Of a stretch of 64,000 bases of DNA, positions 1-12,468 are shown one piece after another. Below the pieces are notes generated by a model that ran no database searches, was not told the origin of the DNA, and worked only from the letters and a program-made list of their open reading frames with translations. The DNA is from Poronia punctata (taxonomy: Eukaryota > Ascomycota > Sordariomycetes > Xylariales > Xylariaceae), in contig MU401512.1 in the NCBI GenBank assembly GCA_022579005.1, forward strand, positions 62,001-126,000. Reading direction: 5' to 3'. Position numbers and translations under genes: made by a program. Positions within the stretch are counted from its first letter, which is position 1; each line of letters starts with the position of its first letter.

Positions 1-376
1 GGAGGCTTAAGTGCTATTAAACACCCGTTTCCGCCCCGTTGAGAAATGAATAATCATTTTCTGTAATGGCTAAACGAGATATGATTGGAGATGGTTAGTC
101 ACAAATATTTCTTTGTTTGTCCTATCGCCGTATAGATAAAGCGAGAGATATTGACATCGTGACGCGCCTATGTCGAAAGTACGAGTAGAAAAGGTAGGTC
201 GGATCTCGGGATGATGAGTGACGGTCGGTATCTTTAAAACCTTTGTGGCCATCAAGAGCGAGATTGAGTTTCTCGGCAAAGTACTGGTCTTCTGGAGCGT
301 AAAATATATCAGATACTAGATAGTGAGAGAGTTATACAAATGGCTTGGTAGGTTATTGACCAAAAGGTAACTACAA
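1..376. other. Left-edge spacer, no gene seen
   Basis: This is non-coding sequence downstream of the first P450, which reads leftwards. The only reading frame is a 69-codon one on the minus strand with no recognisable motif. One copy of the dispersed octamer TACGAGTA lies at 180-187. Confidence 0.6.
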
Positions 377-2030
377 CTACAAGGTGATATCAATATCCCG
401 ACATATTTGCGCATGGCGGTCCTGGCGCGCTGATATCACAACTTTTACCGTAGACACAGGTTCCAGTATATGAACGGGCAGGACGCCGTCGTTCTTCTTC
501 GGCACTCGGATCCTACCACGTCCAGGCGCTTCGATATCAAACATCATAACAACCAAGGCGACAAAACCTAGGATCTCATTCGTTGCAAAGTGTCGGCCAG
601 GGCAGAGCGTCTTGCCACCGCCAAAGGCACGGAAAGCAGCGGGGTGTATCTGACCCTGCTTCGCGGTCGGGGAGCCCGGTTTTTCCGTGAAGCGACGTGG
701 GTCGAACCGCTCTACGTCGTCGCCCCAGATCGAAGGGTCGGCATGTATGACGCCGCCGGCGATCTGCACAATGGCGCCTTTCTTAAGGAAGTAGCGGTCT
801 GCTAGCAACGTGTTCTCCTTGACCATGCGCGTCGAATAGTTGTCCGAGCCCAGACGTAGGCATTCTCGATATGTAGCTACTAGCATCGGACACTTCACCT
901 TTAAGTCGGCGATGTTGAACCCTGGACGCCCAGTTCCATCTGCCCGTAGAGTACCCTTGATCTCGTTGCGCACCACGGACAGAAGTTGGGGGTCTGCGAA
1001 GATCTGGAGCAGGATCCAGAATGTGGAAGTGGTCGCATTGACGATACCGGCGAATAAGAAGGAAAGCTCAGAGCGTGCAGCGGCACGCAAGGTCCAGTCG
1101 TGCCGGAGCGCGATCTCTATTCGCTTCTGGACGATGCCCGAGCCCGTTTTGTAGTCTCCTTTCTCCAGGTAACTTTCCAGCGCTTTTACCAGCCGCTCTC
1201 GGCCGACATAGGCCTTCCTTGCAGTAATGGACGGGAGTATATTCATGAGTAGCTTTCCGAGGCCATGGTCAAAGTTCCAGAAGCACTCTTCCAATTCAGA
1301 ATCCAGAGCGATGGGATTCTGAGGACCATAAAAGTACTTTGCCGTCGACACGGTGACGACGTGTCGGACCCATGCGACCAAGTCTATGGTCTGTTGGGAG
1401 GCGACACGTGTCTCCAGGGCAGTAGCAAAAGAGACTGCTTCATTCCTGAGTTCTCGAACTGCGTCCAAGCTGATATCGTTCAGGAAGTCACCCGGACCGA
1501 ACCACGCATACACCATTTCCTGGATATCGGCCAGGAAACCGGGTTCTGCACCGGGGCCAGGGTCTAGATTTTTGCGGGTGATCTCCATAGTCGCTTTATC
1601 CAGGCCAAGGACCCGTTCGGTGACCTCGGGAATGATAGGCGTAAACGATAACGTTTTGGAGGCTCGCTGGACAGCAGCCGCAAGAGATGGGTCCGTCACG
1701 ATGTAGATGCGAGATCCCGGCATAGGCAAGGTGAAGACGGGGAGATGATTATTCCGTAGTCTATGACTGGCTGGTCAGAACCGGCGTTTTTCCCGTGTTT
1801 CTGTTGAGAAGGATGTTGTCGCACCCCAAGCTCTTGATGTACTTGCCGCCGTAGAATGCCATTCCTAAGATATGTCCAACGAAGGGAATGCTAGAGGCGA
1901 TGACTGGCGGCTCCCTGGGGTCAAGCTTCTGCGTGGAGCTTCGCCAAAAGAGGAGGTAAGCCACCGCAATGACGGCCATACATGTTGCTGCTGGTGACAG
2001 TGGCCAACCTTCAGTAAGGGGCATCATCAC
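377..2030 (-). CDS. Cytochrome P450, CYP7/CYP8-like (two exons)
   Basis: A membrane-anchored haem monooxygenase. I model exon 1 at 1825-2030 and exon 2 at 377-1760, separated by a 64-nt intron (donor GTGCGA, acceptor CATAG), giving 529 residues, normal for a microsomal P450. A hydrophobic N-terminal anchor lies at about residues 13-28. The haem-binding loop FGGGKTLCPGR is near residue 454 and the ExxR motif reads ECLR near residue 368. The I-helix reads AGIVNAT near residue 305, so Asn stands where most P450s have the oxygen-activating Thr. That Asn, and the following ATTSTFWILLQIF, resemble the CYP7/CYP8 clan (sterol 7-alpha-hydroxylase and prostacyclin-synthase types). The substrate cannot be told; a sterol or oxylipin-like lipid is a guess. 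No biosynthetic partner gene is adjacent. The intron was chosen because it joins the frames into the common pre-helix sequence ending FTLPMPGSR. Confidence 0.88.
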
Positions 2031-3277
2031 GGCCGATGTTTTCGACTGACTTGAGGAGTACTACTCTGATTTGTTTGGAATGTCCTGACCCTTTACGTTA
2101 CCATCACCCATGCCCTTTACTCTTACGAGTAGTTGTTGCTCCTAACCTAGCAGGGATCCCCGCAAAATACAGTGACCCATCATCCGGTGGCCAATGAACT
2201 CCCGGCACCAGACGACACATTAGAGCCATTATGGGCAGGGCAGATCGATAAACACCCGTGTTAAGCTCTAATGGGTCATAGAGGAACGGAACGCGTTATT
2301 GAAGCCCAGACTGGAAAGTATAAGTTTCATGTGCCTATATTGACGTCGCCGACATGGTTGTTGATGTCGCACAGAAAGATAGTCCCTAAGCTGTCGACAT
2401 ACGATAGTTGGGCCAATTGGGAATTCACGTTAAACTGTTGCCTGCGAATGTGACGAATCATTATCTTTAGGCACCAAGGATACATTGAGTACGCGTAAAT
2501 ACCTAAGCTAATCGTAGATACAGAGCCATATCTCAATTTGAAAAAAAGCTGCAAGAAAAGTCGGAAGCTATGGGCAATACGACAACTCTGTAGGGCGGTC
2601 ACCTCTGCTCGGGTGCCCAACTCGCGAGTAATATAGGTAGAGCATCTAGATATTTCGTGGGCATGCCTACTTCTTGCCCGCGTACAAAGCAAAAAACCCT
2701 ATTCCAATATGCGAGTGGTTCCTGCGTCGGGCTGTGCTGTTGGAATGCCGGCCTAATAATAAAGAGCATAGTTAAAGATACGATCCACTATGCCCAAAGA
2801 GGCGGACACAGTACCATATTGGGCTAGGTCAGTGGGGTAGGGCCCCTTAATATAGTAATTTTAGACAGTGGTAGATAGACTGTGGTCAGCGCTTGCGTGT
2901 TGCTCTAGCCCCAAAACACCCGTTGGAATTAACCCACTCATCCCGAATGGCAATCATCGTCACCCAGAGCTCTGTCAATTGGACATCTGTCACCCCATCT
3001 ACCTAACCAAGCTGCTCACTTCTATCAACACATTGTGGTTTGTGTCAAGTTCACACGCTCTACAGTCGCAGTTTAGCATCACATTGCATTGCATAGAGTC
3101 GCACCGTATCACATCGTAACATATCCCAAACAAGAAGATATTTGTTCGGCCCTACCTGACTTCTCGAGAAGTAAACACCTTTTTCGCATCCGATCAGTCC
3201 GGTTCCAAAGGTCACCGGTTCTATTATAACTCGCACCTCTTCGTCTTTCGCATCTGCACCTTCGACCGGTAATCGCC
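2031..3277. other. Divergent spacer between the P450 and TVP18
   Basis: About 1.25 kb that must hold both promoters. It is A/T-richer than the flanking exons. Frames of up to 121 codons occur on the minus strand (2327-2692) but show no domain or splice continuity. TACGAGTA is at 2124-2131, and ACGCGT words lie near 2290 and 2490. Confidence 0.5.
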
Positions 3278-4043
3278 ATGTCGATCAAGGACGAGTTCGC
3301 GACGAGAAACTTCAGTAAGCCCACGCCCTGCTTATTATATTCGCTTGTAAAACATGTTCGTCCGGGGCGCCAGTGCTAACCACGATTTCTTCGGCTGTAG
3401 GTATCTATGGACAATGGTGAGCCTCTCCACCCTCGGAAACCCTCGCTGTGGCTATCCTGCGCCGCGGGGTGGCCTTTGCGTGATGTTCGTCTCGGCTCCG
3501 TGCTCTCGAACAACGCGAGTAGGTGCCGTAGACAAGACCGCAACTAATATATGTTTCTGTCATTAGGCTGGGTATCTTATCCATGATCCTATGCTTTGCG
3601 CTGGGCATCGCCAACTTCTTTAACCTATTCTTCCATCCTCTTCTTCTCCCCTTCGCCATCATCTGCTTGTAAGTAGGCCACCGTATCCAGGCACCAGTTC
3701 CCCTATCCTCTAGAGGCCTAGTAACTAACCAACTTTGAAAAGGGTATCGTCATTCATCATCCTTTTCCTCGAGGTGCCTCTCCTTTTGCGAATCTGCCCT
3801 ACGTCATCTTCGTTCGATGCCGCCATCCGAAAAGTGTCTACCAACTACATGCGTGCCGCTACTTATCTGGTCATGGGCGTCGTCCAATGGCTCAGCATCA
3901 TTGCCGCAGCAAGCAGTCTGATTGCCGCCGCCGTTGTGCTTACTTTGACTGCCATCTGCTACGGTCTTGCCGGTCTCAAGGGCCAGGCTTTCGTTGGAAG
4001 CAAGACACTAGGCGGTCAGGGTGTTGCGCAAATGATCATATAA
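3278..4043 (+). CDS. TVP18: Golgi apparatus membrane protein Tvp18 (four exons)
   Basis: A small tetraspanning protein of late Golgi (Tvp23-associated) vesicles; its biochemical role is unsettled in yeast. Exons are 3278-3314, 3401-3416 (only 16 nt), 3567-3668 and 3743-4043, giving 151 residues, close to the usual fungal length. The protein starts MSIKDEFATRNFSIYGQW and has four hydrophobic helices. It carries the family signatures LEVPLLLRICPTSS, YMRAATYLV and QAFVGSKTLGGQGVAQM near the C-terminus. The 16-nt second exon is required to rebuild the conserved SIYGQW and keep phase. Introns carry CTAAC/CTAAT branch-like sites shortly before their acceptors. Recognition is by family sequence remembered, not by search. 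Confidence 0.93.
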
Positions 4044-7000
4044 CCTCGCGGACATCTTCGGCTCCTCTAGAAGGCTAGGGAACTCGGAAGCTATGGCACG
4101 ATGGGACACGGAATCACAGTTGGAAGCGTTGTTCCGTGTCGAAAAAAACGGGTGTTGCTACAAGCAGGCGGGTCTAGAAGGTGAAGGACGATGATAATTA
4201 GAGGGAAACGACAGCAACTATTCAGGGCTGGTGTATTTGGCGTCACGGATATTGTATGAACAGGCCCGCCGTTTCTCATTATACGCTCGGGCATGATACC
4301 AAATTCAATTTCTTGGGGGTGTTTGACTCAGAAGAGATGATATTTCTTCCCCGGAAAAGACGTTCCTAGCATGCACATTGTGACTTTCGGACGGGAGACG
4401 CGTTATCAGTAAACCCAGGCTTTTGCAAGTTTCAGTACAAGTCATGTTATGGTAGAGCAAAGCGCACTTGGTCATAATGGTACCGAAGTCGTCGTCCACC
4501 CCCTATATGTACAAACGGCTCTGAACCAATCCAGTTGACTTCCACAACAACGACCTCAGGCAGTGATACCTACGCTCACCATACACGCTCAGGTGTCATC
4601 GACAGACACCTGCTAGATTACACTGCGTATGCGACATGTGACAGGTTGAATGCCTGCACGATTTATTAAACCAGACCGGTGCACGGTCGTCGGCGCTATA
4701 GACATATTTTGTTTCCCCTGTTTTCGAACTTGTAAGTGGAGGTCTAGTAAGTAACCCTAGACATTTGCAACCGCATTTCTGGTTATTATCAAAGGACACG
4801 TAGAACTTGATAAACGATCGACAAGTGTATGTAGGTAGACTTTGAGAAGTTTGTATTTTGCACATATCATCTACCTAACCTAGTCTACGTGTACAAGGCA
4901 AGGTTAAAATATTCCGAATCTAACCTAGGAATTTTAAATAATGGTTGGCCAAGTATGACATACATTTGCACCCGGGACGATCGATGTGACATGCATTTTA
5001 CCTACCTTGTGTAGTAGGTGGGTGGTGATATTTTTCAAGAATTACATATACGAGTAGATTTGCCAGAGGTAGTAACGATCGAAGTTTAGAGCGGACTGAA
5101 ATTTTATTGGGGAGTTAGGAGTTGGAGGAGGAGGAGGAGGACACCTAACAAGACAGATTGTAACCTACGTGTACGGGTACATATAGGTAAGTAGGTATGA
5201 GTTTTGCAAAAGAAACTGTTTTATTCTCCTTTTGGCGGAAATATGTTCCAATCCCCTTTTAGATAATATACGAGTACATAGAAGACCCCTTTGATATTCC
5301 CCGTTTCTGTCTGTACCAGGGATGTGATGTGTAATTCTGTCTATCTACTCGTAAGCTCTCTTCTGTTTTGATACACGTAGGTGCTTTAGAGGTGGGATCG
5401 TGACCCTTGCCGTTCGGAAGCATTTCCCGAGACATTTTGTGTTCTCAAGGTTGAATTCAAAACAGGACTGGACTGGAATGGGAGAGAAGACAGGACACAG
5501 ACAACCTAGAAAATTTGCTTTGGATTGTTTCAAACTTGCAGTTGGTCTTGCCTTAAGTTGCCTGTCAACTTTATACTCGTACAACCATATTTGCCGGATT
5601 TGTACATGACCTAAAAATTGTCATGTAGTACCCAGGCTACGTATGTAGAAGATAGAGTGCACACTTAACCAACTAACAAGCAAAAAATCCGGTTATTTGT
5701 GGCTGATTAGATGTTTGTCAAATTCTCGTTATCCATAATCTATTGCCATTTGATCGCTATGTATTGCTTGCTACAACTTTCTTTCCGTCGAGAAGAAGGA
5801 AGGAATGGATTCCTTCTATCGGTTCTCCCGTCTTCGCCATTACGGTAAAACTGCCGCACGAGCGGAGCAGATATGCCGTCATACCTTCTCATGTTTGGGG
5901 AAAACTATCAAACCCGGAGTCTCCAGTCCATTCCAATGGAACTAGTAGAGAACCTCCCCCCCCCCCCCCTTCACCCTAGTAATAGTAGTACCGAGCCATC
6001 TCCAACATTGTACCGATGAATGTAACCGTTCTTTTTTTTTTTTTTTGAAAGCGGGAAAGGTTGTCAAGAGGAATGCACTCTCCTTGAGATACCTTCGAGG
6101 TTAAGCGGTTGCTGGACTCTCTAAAACACCTACCTCAGATAGAAATGTCTTTGAGATGGGGTCCCCGCTCCTACTCCAAAACGTTGAAGGAATGGTCCGT
6201 CCGGCGTCGAGGCATCTCAGTCCACCTTGTACTTGCAATGTACACCTGTCTTATAGTAAGAATTGCAGTGGGTAGGTAGTACCTATGTCTAAAAGCATCA
6301 TGTGGGGGAAGTGAAGTAATATCGTGTGGTGCTAAAACAACCATAGTACGTGCAGTAGTTTGGAAGATGTCCACCTACATGTATGGACAGGCATGCGTGA
6401 CGCCTCTAAAAAATTTCGTAGTGTATATTCTCCTGTACGAGTAGGTAAACGTACAAGGTAGGTACACGAGCAATACGTTACTAGCCTCTGGAGTTGATAT
6501 AAACCGTCCATTACCTAATAGAACCGGGCCTCTCGACGGAATCTTGACTTGTTTAGAACAGTCTCGCAGGTACTAAAGTAGGAAAATATGCAAACTTTAC
6601 CTTGGCCCGTGTAAGACGTAATGCAAAAAGGATTGGCCAGTCGTTTAGACTACCTTATGTAGGCAATAAGCTGATAGGACTTGATCAAAATAAGCGAAAA
6701 TAAGTGAGTGAGTGAGTGGAAAGGAACAGAGAGAGGAGAATAGGCCGGCTCCTACGCCAGGCTAACTTGTATTATGTAGGTACATTACCTATCAAGTGTG
6801 TCAAAAGGCGGTTGCCCATGCCAGAATCCGGCCCGGACCCAGATTCCCCAACAATTGGTTTCATGGTGTCCCGTCCCTTCTCCAAGTTACAGCAATGCTT
6901 TTCGGTAACTGGATATAAACGTTAGCTGTTTTCCTCGGTCAAAGGCATCGTGCCTTGTACGGTTTTTTTCATGGCTAGTGATGGGGGTTTTCTGGCAGCA

Positions 7001-7633
7001 GGATACCTACTCGTACATGTAGGTACAAGTAGAAGTACGTAAAAGAGAAGTCTTGTAAAACTAGCGTTTGACCGCTCTTACGGGGTAGGGAGGTGAAGAT
7101 GGGAAAGTCATGGCGTCTACTCGTAGATGCGCCATAACGTTATTTTTTACACCATTTTGAGCTCAGGTGACGACCAAATTTGCTAAAGTGGCATAGTTCC
7201 TCATGGCGGGGAATATCTATTACGAAATAAACGGTGGGGGAGACGTGAGGCTGATGACGGATAGAACCGTGTAAAAAACGTATAATTCTGTGTACTGTCA
7301 ATAACGCAAATGCCATCTGATTGCGCCACCATCTATATTTTTATGCTCTCTTTTTGTATCCGTATATATAATTTGCTTTGGTTGTTTTTTGATTTCGACT
7401 ATGTAGTCATAAATAACACTTGCCTACTTATGTATAGCGATGTACATAAAGTAATCAATACTACTTACCTACCTACTAGACAACACAGCTGTCAATGTAT
7501 AAACCGCGCCCGGAGGCGGATGGTGACTCAATCAATATGGTGACTCAATCAGATGTACGCATTTAAAGTAGCCAGGCGTTGTCCGGCCCCTCCGCAACCA
7601 CGGCAGCATTGCAATTAACACGACTACACTAAC
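4044..7633. other. 3.6-kb gene-free spacer rich in simple repeats
   Basis: Downstream of TVP18 and upstream of the methionyl-tRNA synthetase gene. No reading frame exceeds about 90 codons and none shows a motif or plausible splicing. It contains a C14 run at 5956-5969, a T15 run at 6032-6046, a (GGA)n tract near 5129, GTGA repeats near 6703, many TAGGTAC/GTAGGTA words, and eight TACGAGTA/TACTCGTA octamers between 5049 and 7125. The last few hundred bases should be the synthetase promoter. Confidence 0.55.
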
Positions 7634-9647
7634 ATGGTCTATGAGTTGGTGCAAACGCCTAAAACTTCAAACATGGCTGGCGGTTTGCGCGACGGAAACA
7701 CGGTTCTTCCCGAGCCTGGAAAGCGTAACGTCCTTGTTACTAGCGCCCTGCCCTACGTTAACAACGTACCCCACCTTGGCAATGTCATCGGGTCGGTGCT
7801 CTCTGGAGATGTCTTTGCCAGGTATTGCAGAGGGCGCGGGATTAATACTCTCTATGTCGGTGGTATGTCGTTGTTGTTATTATTGCTATTGCTGTTATGT
7901 AGCCTTTACCCCTCGCCTTTTGGCCAGGACGTATCGTCCATGACATGACACAAGTTGCTAACTTGCAGATACGCAATCAGGAACGGATGAATATGGGACG
8001 ACCACTGAGACGAGGGCTCTTGCAGAGGGATGCACACCGGAAGAGCTCTGCGCCAAATACCGTGTAATCCATGCTGATGTATACAAGTGGTTCAACATCA
8101 GCTTTGACATCTTTGGTCGGACCACCACTGAACTACAGACGGAGATTACTCAAGACATCTTTCTCAAATTGAACGAGAACGGTTTCTTAAAGGAGCGCCA
8201 AACAACTCAGTTATACTGTGAGACTCACCATTCGTTCCTTGCAGATCGCTTTGTTGAAGGCGAGTGCCCTGTCTGTGCCTACCCTGACGCCCGTGGCGAC
8301 CAATGCGACCTGTGCGGTCGCCTTCTGGACCCTTTCCAGCTCAAGAACCCTCGATGCAAGGTTGATGGCTCCGTACCCATTGCCAAAGAAACGGACCACA
8401 TCTTTATTGAGCTGGACAAGCTGCAACCGGAAGTCGAAGCCTTTTATCAGGAATCTAGCGCGGAGTGGTCTAATAACGGCAAAGCTATCACCTCAGCCTG
8501 GTTGAAGGAAGGCTTAGAACCACGCAGCATTACGAGAGACATGAAATGGGGAACCAAGGTCCCCCTACCAGGCTATGAGGACAAGGTTATTTATCCGTGG
8601 TTTGATGCCTGCATTGGCTATGTTTCTATCACGGCATGCTATACTAATCAGTGGGAGAAGTGGTGGCGCAATCCTAAAGATGTCCAACTTTTTCAGTTTC
8701 TCGGAAAAGATAACGTTGTCTTCCACTCTATCATATTTCCAGCTACCCAGATCGGCACTAGAGAACCTTGGACGAAGCTACACCACCTGTCTACAACGGA
8801 ATATCTTACATATGAAGGTGGCAAGTTTTCCAAGTCGAGAAATATTGGCGTGTTTGGAGATTCTGCCCAGAAGACTGGAGTCGCCTCTGATGTCTGGCGG
8901 TTCTTCCTAATCTCCCACCGGCCAGAAACTAGCGATACCGAGTTTACTTGGGACGCGTTTATTAGTGATAACAATAATCTACTGCTCAAGAACCTTGGTA
9001 ACTTTGTCAGCCGCGTCCTAAAGTTCGTCAATTCTCGCAACTACGATAGCATTGTGCCGGACTGGGCTGTGTACCACGAGGACTCCTTCGACGCCTTTAA
9101 AAACGACATCGCCAGACTTCTTACGAGATATATTCAGGAACTCGACACTGTCAACTTGCGCGCCGGCTTATCCACCGTCCTCGCCATTTCCCAACAGGGT
9201 AACGGCTTTCTTCAGTCGAACAAGCTGGACGGCAGCCTTTTTACCAATGAGCCTTCCAAGTGCGCGGCTGTCATTGGTATTGCCGTAAACCTCGTGCACC
9301 TTCTTGCCTCCCTTCTTGCTCCGTATATGCCCGACACGGCAAAGTCTATCAATACGCAGCTTTGCGCCGACCCGCTACCGATCCCGGATACCTGGAGCGC
9401 GGATTCCATCAAGCCCGGTCATAAAATCGGCAAGGCAGAGCACTTGTTCCGACCTATCAAGCCGGAGAAATCACAGGAATGGCGCAAGGCCTTCGGAGCC
9501 GACGAGGTTCAGAAGGCCAAAGAAGAGGAAGCCGCTTTAAAAATCAAGAAGAAGGCAGCGTTGAAAGCTTCGAAGGCCGCGAAGGCTGAATCGAGTGGGT
9601 GGAGAGACATTACAGCCATAAAGGATAGTCGTGTAGGGATTAGGTAG
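7634..9647 (+). CDS. Methionyl-tRNA synthetase, cytoplasmic type (two exons)
   Basis: A class I synthetase that charges tRNA-Met for translation. Exon 1 is 7634-7862 and exon 2 is 7981-9647, giving 631 residues. The HIGH-type signature is in exon 1 as [12 protein letters not shown] and the KMSKS loop is KFSKS, inside [14 protein letters not shown]. The GTDEYG loop of the catalytic domain is rebuilt exactly across the intron when the acceptor after CAATCAG is used. Cysteine pairs of the zinc-binding connective-peptide knuckle are visible (CPVCAYP, CDLCGR). The C-terminus is a Lys/Ala-rich tail. The GST-like N-terminal domain of yeast Mes1 is absent, so this is a shorter form. No mitochondrial presequence is obvious before the catalytic domain, hence the cytoplasmic call. 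A second acceptor 12 nt upstream is in frame. Confidence 0.95.
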
Positions 9648-12468
9648 TCTATACACAGCCCAAAAGAATGTTGACGGTCTTGCGTACCCCCTGTATTATT
9701 TGAACTTGCATTATGTGTCCAATCCTCCGGCTTCTTGCCAATCTGTATTATTTAATACTACGTCCACAGGAAATCTCCGTAGTGAAACGGTTGGGCTAAT
9801 AGAAAAAGGATAAAAGGTAGCAAAACCCCGTTTCTTTTACGGATAGTGGAGACCTTTTATTGCTGGCAGAAAAAAAGTACGTTTTAAAGAAATACAAAAA
9901 CCAGCGGCCCGGCATAGGCTCAAGAGGTAAAGTGGGCCGTCAACTTGGAGCAAGCCAAAGGACTAATTGGCGCATTCCCATTGGAGGCTTCTGAGCACAT
10001 CATGCATATAGTTCAGGCACACCGCAGAGGGGCAAAATGGGGACCGAGGGGCATCATGCAGACGCTATACGTCGTTCATGCGTACCCCAAGCGTCCCTCG
10101 TTAGCTGACCATAGCTTCTGGCTCTGGTGCTCTTTAGGTAGCAGTTTGGTAAGAGATCAAGGGCATTCCCAATGAATTCCTATGATATCCTGCTATGGCA
10201 CTGACTTCTTGGGAACATTAGGGCTCTACCAGCCCGGTACCTGGCCAGAGAGTCTAGGTCTATCCAATGGATCTCACACGGGGCGAATCATGTGGCCTCG
10301 TCCTTTCGATCCCCCCTGAACCCCTGCTCTGCTCCTGCCTTTCACTTGCTCCCCAAAGAAAGGAGGGAAGAAGTACCTACGGTAAATAGGTCTTGGTTAT
10401 CGTTAGGTACATGTAGGTAGATAGTACTAGCAAGTTCTTAGGAACACCAAGCTAAACAGGAAGATCTCATGACACGCAAAACTTGAGCAATACCTATACG
10501 TATGTAGACTCGGGGAATTTTCCGTATTCTTAGATTTACACCGTACTTTGAATGTACGTGTAGACAGGCAAATCATTCTTTGTTAGCTGCAGTGGTACGA
10601 GGTTGGTACATAGTTGTGTGTTGCTCAACACCTATTCGATCGAAAATACATAAATGGAATGGAATCGCTTCACGCGGGTCAACCATCGTCATCTGTCGAG
10701 CCCCGATCATTGTTACCCACCTCGTGCAAATCCCTCTGGGGCCGCCAGACCTTGCAACCCGAAGCTTGCTGATCTTGGAAGTACTAAACAAAGACTCTCT
10801 TCTCTCGTCTAGAAAAACATAACAATCTTCCTTTTATATACTTGTTGATCTATTCCACGTGGTTCAACTGTTTGCCAAACTTGCAAATTCCTCTTTCACG
10901 TCTTGTTAGTGATTCATCGTCCACAAGCCCAAGCAGAAACTACACTGCGCAACGGCCCAAGGCAATAACAAATAACCTACCCTAGCAAATCTGGACCAAG
11001 GAACTCCTCGTGTAAGTGGCACAATCCTACCCTCGCTTTTTCATCGTTTCCCTACTGTTCTTGTCCTTGTTTCATGATCTCGCGTATTTTGGTCGCGTTC
11101 TCCATTTATTTCAACCCTTGAGAACTCAAAAATTCTGTCGCAAAACCAGTCATGATGTCGTCTTGAGCACTTGCATCTTGCTGGCGCCCTTGTCATGGTA
11201 CCCCTGTGTGGGCGGATGGCAGATAACCGGTAGTTGGGACGGAAGTTCAATCACTTTTTGCGGTTGCCGCACCTCGTTCCTGCATCGACTGCCAAACCAT
11301 GCTGCGCGATGGCTGTATATTTTGAGACCTGCAACATATCCAGGTAGACAGGAAACCACCTGTACAGCCATCGCATACATACCCAGATCTACTGCATCGG
11401 AGTATATCTGGCTGCTAAAATCTTGTCTTGGCGTATGCGATGGAATGGTGTCATTCCGTGACGCAGATTGCTTTCGTTTTCTAATGCTAAATCCTCCCTC
11501 GCTCTTACTCTTTTCTCTCGTGTCTCGAGTCTCGACGACTCCCGTCCCACGCTTCCCTTTTGTTTATCATGGCTATCTTGCTATCTCTGGGTCTTTGGAG
11601 CACAATGCTTATCTATTCGACCAACAATGCTATTCCTTTATCTCTTCACCGCTCCATATGGGTTTCCCGTCCCAGAATCGCACCTATATCTTCAGGCTAA
11701 TAATAACTGTGTGATAACAGCCCGATAAGCCTAGACCAACCCAAAATTCTCCAAGGTCTCACTCTCAGTCCGGAGCATATATCCCATTTTACCGCGTTTA
11801 CCAAGTATAGTTGGAGCCTAGCAGCTTGGTTGTGCAGATTAAAATAGCACCTATATCGACTGCTTTCAGGTTTCGTGCTTCATTCTTTTCCGCAGCGCCA
11901 GTATTTCGCCCAACGATCTATCGTCTACTACAGCCGTTGCAATACGCTCTTGATTCTGTACAATCATACTTGACTGATTAGCTGGGTTGTGATCTGTACA
12001 TATCGATCTCCCAAATATACCTGGGACGTTTTCTATTCTATACCTCGGTCCAGCAGTGGTATTTATGCGGTACGTACTTATATACATGCCCGCATATATG
12101 CCCAACCCCTATTGAGTCATGCCCATGTACACCTAACCGCTAGTCTGTACCACTGCCAGGCGAGACTCGCAACACAAGCAGTCTGAAAATGGATGTGTGA
12201 GACCGCAAGTGCGTGTGTCTACTTTCTTTTTTTACTACTTGTCCTTCTATTTTATCGTTTTCCGTCTTCGGAACCACTTCCCCCTCTCTCTCTCTCTCGC
12301 AGACTGAAGAGTCCGAACATGGCTTACTAACTGTTAGCCCTCTTATAGGCCCCGCGGTTCTCGTTCTCGTTTTAGTACGAACTGCCAGACGTGCATCAAA
12401 AGCTTTATTAGCTAACATTTACCTTTCCGGCCCGAAACTCTATTCTTCCTTTTAAAGTCTATTCCGAC
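9648..12468. other. Spacer and probable long 5' leader of AIM21
   Basis: About 2.8 kb. The left part is the 3' flank of the synthetase gene. The right part, from about 10.8 kb, is strikingly pyrimidine-rich, as fungal promoters and 5' leaders often are, with a CT run near 12284-12298. A 232-codon frame (11016-11714) starts with GTG, lies in this CT-rich DNA and has no recognisable domain, so I do not call it. A donor-like GTAAGTGG at 11013 could mark a 5'-UTR intron, unproven. Confidence 0.45.

Noticed and set aside
377..2030. Secondary-metabolite cluster around the P450s
   Set aside because: None of the three P450s has a polyketide synthase, NRPS, terpene cyclase, transporter or pathway regulator nearby; the flanks are housekeeping genes.
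2327..2692. 121-codon minus-strand frame in the P450-TVP18 spacer
   Set aside because: Composition is that of a spacer, there are no motifs, and it starts at a random ATG without flanking exon signals.
4044..7633. Transposon remnant in the long spacer
   Set aside because: No terminal repeats, target-site duplication or transposase/reverse-transcriptase-like frame could be found by eye.
11016..11714. 232-codon frame before AIM21
   Set aside because: It starts with GTG, lies in pyrimidine-rich leader-like DNA and shows no domain or conserved-looking block; I read it as a by-product of CT-rich composition.
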